Below are positions 19,484 to 27,797 of a stretch of 51,297 nt of DNA, piece by piece. Each line of letters opens with the position of its first letter. Positions within the stretch are counted from its first letter, which is position 1. Below the pieces are notes generated by a model. That model saw nothing but the letters and a program-made list of their open reading frames with translations. It had not been told where the DNA came from and searched no databases. The stretch lies in the NCBI RefSeq assembly GCF_021474685.1, contig NZ_JAKEIT010000017.1, positions 1 to 51,297 on the forward strand, given 5' to 3'. This DNA comes from Tetragenococcus halophilus (lineage in GTDB: Bacteria; Bacillota; Bacilli; Lactobacillales; Enterococcaceae). Position numbers and translations under genes: made by a program.

Positions 19484-19530
19484 AAAAAAGCTCTTTTTGT
19501 ATAGCTATTAATACTATACAAAAAGAGCCT
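19484..19530 (-). terminator. Rho-independent terminator of the tarIJL-pyruvyltransferase operon
   Basis: GCTCTTTTTGTATAG and CTATACAAAAAGAGC form a 15-bp perfect stem with a 9-nt loop. On the minus strand TTTTTT follows. It begins about 18 nt after the stop of the gene ending at 19548. Confidence 0.85.
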
Positions 19531-19547
19531 CGACTTCTTATTTTATA

Positions 19548-20945
19548 TCAATTTTTGCGAAAAACATTTCCAACTTTATGCATAAAACTGGATGCTTCCT
19601 TATCCAATGCATTTTTGAGATCTTCATTTTGTTTTTCTAAATCTTTTATTTTTTTCTTATCTTTTCGTTCGTTTGTTTCGTATTGTTTATTTTTATCCTT
19701 TACTCTTTTTAGCCCATCTACTCTTCTTTTCTCATAACCTTGTAACCTATCGGCTAACTCATTTATTTCTAACTGATTAATCGGTCTAATTAATTCAGGA
19801 AGTTTCGTCTCTTCAAGCATAGCATCTAGTGGCGCTGGTTTATCATAATGATAAATATGATCAAGTTCATTTCGCTCGAGAAATTGAAGAAATCGTTCAA
19901 AATTTTCTTTTTGAACTTTTTCGGGTGCATGAAAATCAACTTTTTCAATCAACGAACTTAAAGTAGTATCGTCAGTAATCTTATTGGCCCAAACATGTGT
20001 TAAATTATGATAGTCTGTTAACTCTCTCATCCGCGCATCTTTTGGAATAAGCAAACTAGGTGTACCAGCGATCGTAGCAGTAATATTTCCATGTAAACGT
20101 GAACCTACAGCTAAATCTGGTTTTTTTAGAAAATCAATCCAAGATTTTGCATTGATCGGAAAGCGAACTCTATCTTCTTTATAGAATTTATGTGTTATGT
20201 CAACAGGATAATGATCAGTATCTTTTTTTAACTTTTCATTCCCTAAATAAGTCATTTTTAATTCTTTTTGCCATTGTGGGATAAAGTAATAATTAGGATA
20301 TTCTACTGACGACCGTTCCATAAATTTCAATACATTATCTGGCGATAATTTTGAACCGTTAAGAGCGACCAACGAATCTTTTGTTATCGTCGTATCACGA
20401 ATATTTAAGTCAGGGCCAAAACTATACATAGAAGGACAACCGATAACTGTATGATCTTTTCCTTCTTTAAACCCTAATGAAGTTAAATAATCAGCTGTAA
20501 TTTGTCCACGAACACCAATAGTAGTTGAGTGTTCTAACACTGCTTTGACAAATTCCTTTACTTCCTTATCAAAAGGGAAACCTTCTTTTAGATTTGGTTC
20601 AAATGGCGCTTTTAAACCAACCCCTATGACAATAATTGGTATTTTTAACTTTTTAAATAATTTCGTATAACCTTTAAGGTCTTTAACAAAAGGTTCTCTA
20701 AAAGCGTCTGCCAAAGGTATAATATAGGCGTCATATGTCTTGTTAATTTTTTCTGCATCATTTTCGTTAATCCGATAATTGTCAGGAGTAATTTCTACGT
20801 CTTCAGTTGTTAAACTACGGTAGACTGAAAAAGCATAAATTAAATTTCCAACATTGCCGCCGATTCTTGTATTTATTACCATATCCTCTGCCGTTTTAAT
20901 ATCAGTGGGTGCTATGCCAGAACGTATTAAATATTTTTTAACCAT
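19548..20945 (-). CDS. Polysaccharide pyruvyltransferase-family protein, paralogue coupled to tarL
   Basis: This 465-residue protein shares the layout of the 6336-7844 gene product: IGGNVGNLIYAFS, IGVRGQITADYL near 143, IGCPSMY near 168, and VGSRLHGNITATIAGTPS with H285. Residues ~395-455 are a charged coiled coil ending in an amphipathic tail (SSFMHKVGNVFRKN), without the SNLWKLT motif of its paralogue. Its ATG overlaps the 3' end of tarL by 8 nt, so it is translated together with a ribitol-phosphate polymerase. That makes a pyruvyl or related ketal modification of ribitol teichoic acid a reasonable hypothesis, not a demonstrated function. Confidence 0.75.
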   Translation of the reverse strand: MVKKYLIRSGIAPTDIKTAEDMVINTRIGGNVGNLIYAFSVYRSLTTEDVEITPDNYRINENDAEKINKTYDAYIIPLADAFREPFVKDLKGYTKLFKKLKIPIIVIGVGLKAPFEPNLKEGFPFDKEVKEFVKAVLEHSTTIGVRGQITADYLTSLGFKEGKDHTVIGCPSMYSFGPDLNIRDTTITKDSLVALNGSKLSPDNVLKFMERSSVEYPNYYFIPQWQKELKMTYLGNEKLKKDTDHYPVDITHKFYKEDRVRFPINAKSWIDFLKKPDLAVGSRLHGNITATIAGTPSLLIPKDARMRELTDYHNLTHVWANKITDDTTLSSLIEKVDFHAPEKVQKENFERFLQFLERNELDHIYHYDKPAPLDAMLEETKLPELIRPINQLEINELADRLQGYEKRRVDGLKRVKDKNKQYETNERKDKKKIKDLEKQNEDLKNALDKEASSFMHKVGNVFRKN

Positions 20946-22671
20946 AGATTTCTCCTACATCTTTATTTTTTTCCTCTGCTTGTTCAGAAAATAAATGATC
21001 AACTAATCTTTCGCTCGATTTACCGTCTTGATATTTAAAATGCTTATCCAAAAATTTTGGAACTTTTTCCTGCTCAAAATCCTCTTCTTTTAAAGCAGTG
21101 ATTAAGTCGTCAAAAGTTTCCACGATTTTTCCAGGAACAAAAGTTTCATAAGGCTCATAAAAATCTCTAGAAGTAATATAATCCTCTAAGTCAAAAGCGT
21201 AAAACAACATCGGTCTTTTGAAGACGGCAAATTCATAAATTAACGAAGAATAATCACTGATCAATATATCTGTAATAAATAAAATGTCATTTACTTCTCT
21301 GACGTCTGATACATCAAAAAAATAATCTTCGTATTTTTCAGGAATATTTAATTCATTTTTTATAAAAGGATGCATTTTGAAAAGGACTACAGCATTATTT
21401 TCTTCGCAATAACGAGCAAACCTTTCAAAATCAATTTTAAAGAAAGGATAGTGCGCAGTACGATGTCCATTTCCACGGAACGTTGGCGCAAATAAAATTA
21501 CCTTTTTCCCTTCGATAAAGGGAAGTTCAGTTTTTATTTTCTTCACAATCTTTCTTTCATACTCTTTATCAAAAAGTATATCTGTACGAGGAACACCAGT
21601 TGGTATAACAGATTCTTCCTTAATACCAAAAGCTTCTGCATAAAAAGGAACATCAGTTTCTGAAGAAACATAAGCTTTCGTATAATTTCGATGATTTTTG
21701 GAATCGAAAAAAGGGCCACCCTTTTTCCCCGTCCGACTAAATCCAACGGTTTTAAAAGCTCCTACCGCGTGCCATACCTGTATAATTTCTTGCATACTTT
21801 TAAAATTTAATTGATAAATTAATGGATGAAAATCATCAACAAATATATAATCGGATTTACCCAATAAATAAGGAAAACGAAATTTATCAATAAAACTTCG
21901 CCGTTCAGTGATATTCGGTTTAAAAATCTGATGGATTTTATATTCTTTATCTAAGCCTTGTTGTAGCATTTCATTGTAGACAAATTCAAAATTACCAGAC
22001 ATGCTCTCTCTAGAATCTGAAGTAAATAATACGGAATTGCCCTTTTTTGTATGCATCATTCTTGAACCTTTAAAAATAGAATGAAAAAAGAAACTTCTTG
22101 TTTTAAAAGAAACTTTATTATATCTTTTTTTAACAGCTTTTATTCTCTTACTCAAAGCGCTCTTACGTGCTTTAGGTACCCCGTCAAATTTAACATCTAG
22201 AACAAATTCATTTACTTCCTCGGAAATCTTGGGTTTGACCGTATATTTCTTTTTTTTAGAATTTCCGCCTTGTCTAAAAACCTCAGTATAACGATCTAAT
22301 AAGTAATTATTTTTACCATTTTTGGTTTCCTTTTCTTCATACTTCTCTAATTGTTCTTCTGTAAGAACATACAGCTTGCTATCAAGAAATTTAGGGTTAA
22401 TCTGTGCAATGTAATCTAGCTCTTGTTGATTTACTAGTAAATATTGCCCTGAAGGCAAATACCAACCGTCATCTAAGATGGCTACGTCAAAACGACAGAG
22501 AAAATCATCACCATTAGTTTGTGTTTCATTGGCAGGCAATGCTTTTGTTTCCATTAAATTTCGTAAAATAAAATTACTCTGAGAGATATCTAAGTTCTCC
22601 GCATGACCACTTATAAATAGCTGTATCCTATCCCAATAAATTTCATCAATTATAATTTTACTGCTAACCAA
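20938..22671 (-). CDS. tarL: TarL-like CDP-ribitol ribitolphosphotransferase
   Basis: This 577-residue protein is the length and architecture of TarL/TarK: an N-terminal beta domain (IIIDEIYWDRIQLFISG, residues ~5-80, then a linker) and a C-terminal catalytic domain. Motifs are QVWHAVGAFKTVG (H301), FAPTFRGNG near 394, KMHPF (H434) and ISDYSS (D473). TarL polymerises ribitol phosphate from CDP-ribitol onto the linkage unit. The identity is supported by tarJ and tarI immediately upstream, which make CDP-ribitol. Start: TTG at 22671 is the only usable codon before the conserved IYWDRIQL segment, with AAGGAAGGAAG about 10 nt upstream. TagF-like glycerol specificity is less likely because of the neighbours. 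Confidence 0.82.
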   Translation of the reverse strand: MVSSKIIIDEIYWDRIQLFISGHAENLDISQSNFILRNLMETKALPANETQTNGDDFLCRFDVAILDDGWYLPSGQYLLVNQQELDYIAQINPKFLDSKLYVLTEEQLEKYEEKETKNGKNNYLLDRYTEVFRQGGNSKKKKYTVKPKISEEVNEFVLDVKFDGVPKARKSALSKRIKAVKKRYNKVSFKTRSFFFHSIFKGSRMMHTKKGNSVLFTSDSRESMSGNFEFVYNEMLQQGLDKEYKIHQIFKPNITERRSFIDKFRFPYLLGKSDYIFVDDFHPLIYQLNFKSMQEIIQVWHAVGAFKTVGFSRTGKKGGPFFDSKNHRNYTKAYVSSETDVPFYAEAFGIKEESVIPTGVPRTDILFDKEYERKIVKKIKTELPFIEGKKVILFAPTFRGNGHRTAHYPFFKIDFERFARYCEENNAVVLFKMHPFIKNELNIPEKYEDYFFDVSDVREVNDILFITDILISDYSSLIYEFAVFKRPMLFYAFDLEDYITSRDFYEPYETFVPGKIVETFDDLITALKEEDFEQEKVPKFLDKHFKYQDGKSSERLVDHLFSEQAEEKNKDVGEIYG

Positions 22672-22704
22672 AACCTAATAACTTCCTTCCTTTATTTATC
22701 ACAT

Positions 22705-23730
22705 TTATAGCGTCCATTTTATCACTGTCTTACCCCAAGAAGTTGATAAATCCGATTCAAAGGCGTTGATTATATCATTTATCGACCGAACCTCATATTC
22801 GTTACCCTTCAGTAATGATAATTTTTCCACGATATCAGGATGTTGTTGATAAAGATTTACAACTCCTTGGATGTCTTTAGTACCACTTCGACTACTACCA
22901 ATTAGAGTAATTCCTTTCTCTAAAACCAATCTCGTATTGATCTGAACTGGATATTCACTAACGCCAAGCAAGTCTATACTTCCTTCTGGGGAAATTAGAT
23001 CTATTATCTGGTTAATTGCAGGTTCACTTCCATTACCGCCAACACATTCAAACGCATGATCAAATGTTATATCTGCAGGAATTTCATCGATATGAAAAAC
23101 TTTATCTACAAAGGAAAAACGGCTTAATTTATAATCCGTCTTACCAAAAACGTAGATACTTGCTTCAGGGTATATTTTATTTACTAAAACAGCTGTAATA
23201 TAGCCTAAATTACCATCGCCCCATATTCCAAAAGTTCTTTTGTAGCTATTCGATTTTCTTTCTAATCTTTGAATTGCATGCCAACTTACAGAAACTAATT
23301 CGGAAAAAGAGATATTACTAAGATCAATATCATTAGGTAGTGTAACCACCCGGTCCCGTCGCATAAAAACATAGTCTTGCATAAACCCGTCGTAACCACT
23401 AGAGCGAAATTTACTGCTAGACAAATAATTTTCAGCAATCACTTGATCTTTTTCTACAGGCGTATTGGGAACCATAACTACTTTTGTTCCAATAGAAAAT
23501 TCTCCTTTGCTATCATGAACAACTTCTCCCACACCTTCATGGATAAGTGACATAGGTAACTTTTTACGTAATGCTTGCTCGCCTCTACTACCAGTATAAT
23601 AACGTTGGTCGGCTGCACAGATAGAAAGATATAAAGGTCTTACAATTACTTGATCTGTGTTGATATCTTCGTTGTTATAAGTCACTTCAAATTGACGCGG
23701 AGAAACTAATTGATACACTTGATTAATCAC
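22705..23730 (-). CDS. tarJ: Ribulose-5-phosphate reductase
   Basis: This 341-residue medium-chain alcohol dehydrogenase-family protein carries [13 protein letters not shown] (zinc Cys near 39), a GroES-like half, [22 protein letters not shown] near 166-185 (Rossmann nucleotide site) and a DHAFECVGG segment. TarJ reduces ribulose-5-phosphate to ribitol-5-phosphate with NADPH, feeding TarI. GTG 23730 follows GGAGGAATAGCTA and overlaps the end of tarI by 8 nt. The tarI-tarJ-tarL order matches the ribitol teichoic acid clusters of Staphylococcus and Bacillus W23. Confidence 0.88.
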   Translation of the reverse strand: MINQVYQLVSPRQFEVTYNNEDINTDQVIVRPLYLSICAADQRYYTGSRGEQALRKKLPMSLIHEGVGEVVHDSKGEFSIGTKVVMVPNTPVEKDQVIAENYLSSSKFRSSGYDGFMQDYVFMRRDRVVTLPNDIDLSNISFSELVSVSWHAIQRLERKSNSYKRTFGIWGDGNLGYITAVLVNKIYPEASIYVFGKTDYKLSRFSFVDKVFHIDEIPADITFDHAFECVGGNGSEPAINQIIDLISPEGSIDLLGVSEYPVQINTRLVLEKGITLIGSSRSGTKDIQGVVNLYQQHPDIVEKLSLLKGNEYEVRSINDIINAFESDLSTSWGKTVIKWTL

Positions 23731-24439
23731 TAGCTATTCCTCCTTTTATGATTGAATTAGCAACTTTCAAGTCATAAGGAGTAGTAATTTTGATGTTAAA
23801 TAATTCACCAGAAACCAATTTAACTTTTTCTCCAGAAACTGCTAAGATCTTACAAGCATCAGTTAGAATTTTTTTATTCGTCTCTGAAAGTTTATCATAG
23901 TTATGTTTAAGTAAATTGATATTAAACGATTGCGGTGTTTGACCTTGATACATTTCATCACGAACAGGGATAGAGGAGATAAATTCATGATCTTTAGAAG
24001 TTACTATTGTATCAGTTGCCGCCAACACTGTATCTACCGCCCCATATTTTAATACTTTATCGATATTTTCTTCTATAATTCTATGTGTAAGAAATGGACG
24101 AACAGCATCATGCGTAACAATGACATCCTCATCAGTGATTTCTTTTTGATTATTAATAAAATTTATAATACTCATTATTGTTTCGTTCCTATCACTACCA
24201 CCTTCAATAACTTTTAATCGTTCATCATTAATTTTGTAATTATTTAAAATATCTTTAGTATGAGATAACCATTCTTTAGGTGTTGCAATTATAATATTAT
24301 CGAAATCATTGATTAAAAGAAATTTTTCTATCGTATGTATAAGTATCGGTTTACCATCCAAATCTAAAAATTGTTTAGGTAAAGGAACATTTCCCATTCT
24401 AGAACCCGAACCGCCAGCCAATATACCTGCATAAATCAT
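23723..24439 (-). CDS. tarI: Ribitol-5-phosphate cytidylyltransferase
   Basis: This 238-residue IspD/TarI-type nucleotidyltransferase shows [10 protein letters not shown] at 7-16 followed by [21 protein letters not shown] near 107 and [12 protein letters not shown] near 163. It joins CTP and D-ribitol-5-phosphate to CDP-ribitol, the donor for TarL. IspD (MEP cytidylyltransferase) has the same fold; the adjoining tarJ and tarL decide for TarI. ATG 24439 has GAGGAG upstream. It is the first gene of the operon tarI-tarJ-tarL-pyruvyltransferase. A plausible promoter on the minus strand is TTGATT-17-TATAAC about 70-100 nt upstream. Confidence 0.88.
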   Translation of the reverse strand: MIYAGILAGGSGSRMGNVPLPKQFLDLDGKPILIHTIEKFLLINDFDNIIIATPKEWLSHTKDILNNYKINDERLKVIEGGSDRNETIMSIINFINNQKEITDEDVIVTHDAVRPFLTHRIIEENIDKVLKYGAVDTVLAATDTIVTSKDHEFISSIPVRDEMYQGQTPQSFNINLLKHNYDKLSETNKKILTDACKILAVSGEKVKLVSGELFNIKITTPYDLKVANSIIKGGIASD

Positions 24440-24563
24440 TTACTAACTCTCCTCATAAATTTTTACTATTATTCTCGACACCATGTTTTTTTAATCGTAG
24501 CATGTTATAAAAGAGAAAACAATTGGAATCAACAACCGTATGCTAAAAATAACGATAATGAAC

Positions 24564-24598
24564 TTTTATTAAATGGAAATACTTTCCATTTAATAAAA
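24564..24598. repeat. Perfect 16-bp inverted repeat between tarI and asnS
   Basis: TTTTATTAAATGGAAA and its exact complement flank a 3-nt loop. It lies just downstream of the asnS terminator hairpin and upstream of the tarI promoter region. It could be a second terminator or an operator; which is not evident. Confidence 0.6.
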
Positions 24599-24636
24599 AA
24601 TAAACCTCAAAGACTAGCTAAAGTCTCCGAGGTTTA
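24590..24636 (-). terminator. Rho-independent terminator after asnS
   Basis: AAACCTC..AGACT and AGTCT..GAGGTTT (24602-24635) pair with a small internal mismatch. On the minus strand ATTTTTTATT follows. It ends the dinG-ypmB-aspB-asnS block. Confidence 0.8.
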
Positions 24637-24653
24637 AGCAAAATTTTCATTTT

Positions 24654-25952
24654 TTACGGATAAATCCGATTCAACAAGCGTGGGAATGGAATGGCTTCAC
24701 GCACGTGTTCGATCCCAGCTAACCAAGTTACTGTTCTTTCTAACCCTAGTCCAAAGCCTGTATGTGGGACAGAGCCGTATCTACGTAAATCTAGATACCA
24801 GGAATACTCATTTTCATCCAAACCATAATTTCTGATTTGTTCTAACAAGTAATTATAATCAGTTGCCCGTTCGGAACCGCCAATGATTTCGCCATACCCT
24901 TCTGGAGCAATCAAATCAGCACAAATCACAACATCATCTCTTGTCGGATGAGGTTTCATGTAAAAAGGTTTTGTATCTTTTGGATAATTTAAAATAAATA
25001 CCGGCTGATCAAATGAATTTGCAATAAATGTTTCATGCGGAGCGCCGAAATCTTCGCCCCATTCAATATCCTCAAAACCATTTTCTTTTAACATACTTAC
25101 TGCATCGTCATAAGAAATCCTTGGATAAGGTAGTTTCGTATATTTCTCTAGTACTGAACGGTCCCGCTCTAAAACATGCAAAGCGTAATCGCAATTATCT
25201 AAAAGGCTTTGTACTAGAAACGCTACATATTCTTCTTGAATCTCTAAGCTTTCTTCTTGGTGCATAAAAGCCATTTCCGGTTCCATCATCCAAAATTCGA
25301 TCAAATGACGACGTGTTTTGGATTTTTCCGCCCGGAAAGTTGGACCAAAGGAAAATACTTTACCAAAAGCCATTGCGGCAGCTTCCATATACAATTGCCC
25401 TGATTGTGATAAATAAGCTTTTTGATCAAAATAATTCGTTTCGAATAAGTCAGTCGTACCTTCTGGTGCAGATCCAGTTAAAATAGGCGGATCTACTTTG
25501 GTAAAATTACGATCATTGAAAAATTCGTAAGTCGCGCGAATAATTTCATTGCGTACTTGCATAATGGCATGTTGTTTAGAAGAACGTAACCACAAATGAC
25601 GATGATCCATTAAAAATTCTGTCCCATGTTCTTTAGGAGTAATAGGATAATCATGACTTTCGCCAACCACTTCAATATCTTGTACACCTAATTCATAGCC
25701 AAACTTTGAACGGCTATCTTCTCTAATTTCACCAGTAACCCAAATTGAAGTTTCTTGCGGTAATTCTTTTGCTAAGTGAAAGATCTCTTCAGAAACATCA
25801 TTTTTTACGACAACACCTTGAAAGTAAGCTGTACCATCGCGTAGTTGCAAAAATGCGATTTTCCCGCTAGAGCGTTTATTAGCTACCCAAGCACCGATTT
25901 TTACAACTTCACCTATATGCTTATTGGCATCGATAATTTGAATTTTTTCCAA
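24654..25952 (-). CDS. asnS: Asparaginyl-tRNA synthetase
   Basis: This 432-residue class II synthetase (AspRS/AsnRS group) has an N-terminal OB anticodon-binding domain, [22 protein letters not shown]. Motif 2 is at [26 protein letters not shown] and motif 3 at [15 protein letters not shown]. It charges tRNA-Asn with asparagine. The start is TTG at 25952, with GGAGAG upstream and the protein beginning MEKIQIID as expected for the family. It is the last gene of the conserved block with aspB upstream (gap 37 nt), an arrangement known from Bacillus subtilis. The length is normal and nothing is odd. Confidence 0.95.
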   Translation of the reverse strand: MEKIQIIDANKHIGEVVKIGAWVANKRSSGKIAFLQLRDGTAYFQGVVVKNDVSEEIFHLAKELPQETSIWVTGEIREDSRSKFGYELGVQDIEVVGESHDYPITPKEHGTEFLMDHRHLWLRSSKQHAIMQVRNEIIRATYEFFNDRNFTKVDPPILTGSAPEGTTDLFETNYFDQKAYLSQSGQLYMEAAAMAFGKVFSFGPTFRAEKSKTRRHLIEFWMMEPEMAFMHQEESLEIQEEYVAFLVQSLLDNCDYALHVLERDRSVLEKYTKLPYPRISYDDAVSMLKENGFEDIEWGEDFGAPHETFIANSFDQPVFILNYPKDTKPFYMKPHPTRDDVVICADLIAPEGYGEIIGGSERATDYNYLLEQIRNYGLDENEYSWYLDLRRYGSVPHTGFGLGLERTVTWLAGIEHVREAIPFPRLLNRIYP

Positions 25953-25989
25953 TTGTGTCTCTCCATTCTATATACTACATTTAACATTT

Positions 25990-27186
25990 TTAATTTTGTC
26001 GTTTTTTCTCTACGAATTCTTTTATTCGTTTCACCATTTCTTCCAACGTTCTCATATCTGTTGCATAGCTGATACGGATATTTTCATTGGAACCAAAACC
26101 TTGGCCTGTAACAGTAGCTACATGAGCTTCATTTAATAAAGCCTCTGTAAAGTCAGTTACGTCAGTATAACCACAGATTTCCATTGTTTCTTTTACATTA
26201 GGAAAGAAATAAAAAGCGCCTTGCGGTCTTTGCAATTTAAATCCAGGAATCTCTAATAATAATGGATAGATGCGTTTCATACGCTCTTCAAAAGCTTTAC
26301 GCATTTCCTCGACAGAATCTTGTGGACCATTTAATGCTTCTGCTGCAGCATATTGACTAGCGGCTGCTGGATTACTTGTCGACTGCGAAGCAATATCTGA
26401 CATTGCTTTAATCAAATCTTTATCACCAGCAACAAATCCAATACGCCAACCAGTCATCGAATATGATTTAGAAACACCATTAACGATCAATGTTTGGCGA
26501 CGAATTTTCTCAGAGATAGTAGCAATGGGTGTAAATACATTATCATCATAAACGAGCCGTCCATAAATATCGTCAGAAACAATCAATATATCATGCTCAA
26601 CTGCCCACGCTCCAATTTTTTCAAGTTCTTCTTTGCTATAAATCATACCTGTTGGATTTGAAGGGGAGTTTAAAATGACTGCCTTGGTATTTTTAGTAGT
26701 TGCTTTTTCTAATTGCTCAGCGGTCACCTTAAATTGATTTTCTTCCTTACCTTTAACAAAAATAGGCGTCCCGGCAGCTAATTTTACTTGTTCCCCATAA
26801 CTTACCCAATAAGGAACAGGGATGATTACTTCGTCCCCTTGATTTAAAATTGCTTGAAACAAGGTATAAAGTGCAAATTTCGCACCATCAGTTACCATTG
26901 TTTCTGATGTATCATAGCTTAGTCCATAATATTTTTTCAAATAAGCAACTATGGCTTGTTTTAACTGCGGAATCCCCGCTGTAGGCGTATAAAAACTCGT
27001 TTTTCCAGAACGAATTGCTTCCACAGCAGCTTCTTGGATATGAACTGGCGTGGTAAAGTCTGGTTCTCCGACAGTTAAACTTAATACATCAGCACCTTGC
27101 GCCTTTAATTGTTTTGCTTTTTCTGAAGCCCCTAAAGTTACTGAAGGCTCTAAATTCTCGGATCGTTGTGAAAATCTCATGTACAT
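25990..27186 (-). CDS. aspB: Aspartate aminotransferase (class I, PLP)
   Basis: This 398-residue fold-type I aminotransferase has the PLP lysine in GVSKSYSMTGWR (K240), NSPSNPTG (N178), DDIYG near 205 and the C-terminal arginine in NIRISYA. It interconverts aspartate/2-oxoglutarate and oxaloacetate/glutamate in the cytoplasm. The sequence (N-terminal LGASEKAKQLKAQGADVLSLTVGEPDF) is of the AspB subgroup. It lies between ypmB and asnS as in B. subtilis, and supplies aspartate for asparagine metabolism. ATG 27186 (or the in-frame ATG two codons later) follows AAAGGG. Confidence 0.92.
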   Translation of the reverse strand: MYMRFSQRSENLEPSVTLGASEKAKQLKAQGADVLSLTVGEPDFTTPVHIQEAAVEAIRSGKTSFYTPTAGIPQLKQAIVAYLKKYYGLSYDTSETMVTDGAKFALYTLFQAILNQGDEVIIPVPYWVSYGEQVKLAAGTPIFVKGKEENQFKVTAEQLEKATTKNTKAVILNSPSNPTGMIYSKEELEKIGAWAVEHDILIVSDDIYGRLVYDDNVFTPIATISEKIRRQTLIVNGVSKSYSMTGWRIGFVAGDKDLIKAMSDIASQSTSNPAAASQYAAAEALNGPQDSVEEMRKAFEERMKRIYPLLLEIPGFKLQRPQGAFYFFPNVKETMEICGYTDVTDFTEALLNEAHVATVTGQGFGSNENIRISYATDMRTLEEMVKRIKEFVEKKRQN

Positions 27187-27207
27187 ACATCCCTTTCTAA
27201 TTACAAG

Positions 27208-27717
27208 CTAGATATCCTGAAGATCATCGACTTCTTCTCCATCTTCAAATTGGAGTAAGTAATAATTACTATCCTTACTATCTTCATCATCAGTAGTGAC
27301 AACTTCCCAAACTGGTGTGTCATCTACCATGCCTAAGCTTGCTTTTTCAATGCTTTCATCTTCATGTTCTTGTAACACTGCCCGCTTTGCCTCTAGTTCG
27401 GTCAATCCGTCATCTTGCTGTTCAATTGTTACTTTATTTCCTGATTCGGGAATAATCACAGCCAGTGCTTGGTCATTTTTATCTTTCCCCATTACCGTAA
27501 AATAGTTTTCATTACGTCTAAACCAATAAAAATTATCGACGGTATCAATATCCGCATATTCTTCGGCAATTTCTACTGCTTCTTTTTTTGCTTGTCGCAT
27601 TGGACGTGAAGCACGAATATAAAAAATTATAGAAAAGAAAATAATGAAAAGCAAAACCATGCTGATGACAAATAAAACAGTGACTTTCTGTTTTTCTCTT
27701 TTTTCATTATCCGGCAC
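27208..27717 (-). CDS. ypmB: YpmB-like membrane-anchored DUF5590 protein
   Basis: This protein is about 169 residues: a basic N-terminus, one transmembrane helix (VTVLFVISMVLLFIIFFSII), and an extracellular part of two PepSY-like DUF5590 repeats. One contains NFYWFRRNENYFTVMGKD, the other TPVWEVVTTDDEDS, and the tail is very acidic (EDGEEVDDLQDI). The position between dinG and aspB is diagnostic for YpmB. Its function in the cell is unknown. GTG 27729 is also open but overlaps the AAAGGG site, so GTG 27717 is preferred. YpmA, which lies next to ypmB in B. subtilis, is absent here. Confidence 0.8.
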   Translation of the reverse strand: MPDNEKREKQKVTVLFVISMVLLFIIFFSIIFYIRASRPMRQAKKEAVEIAEEYADIDTVDNFYWFRRNENYFTVMGKDKNDQALAVIIPESGNKVTIEQQDDGLTELEAKRAVLQEHEDESIEKASLGMVDDTPVWEVVTTDDEDSKDSNYYLLQFEDGEEVDDLQDI

Positions 27718-27797
27718 TTTTAAACGCACCCTTTCTTTTTAGCTAATCCCTATTATACAAAAAGTTAGATGGAAACTGTACCATTTTTATACAAAAT

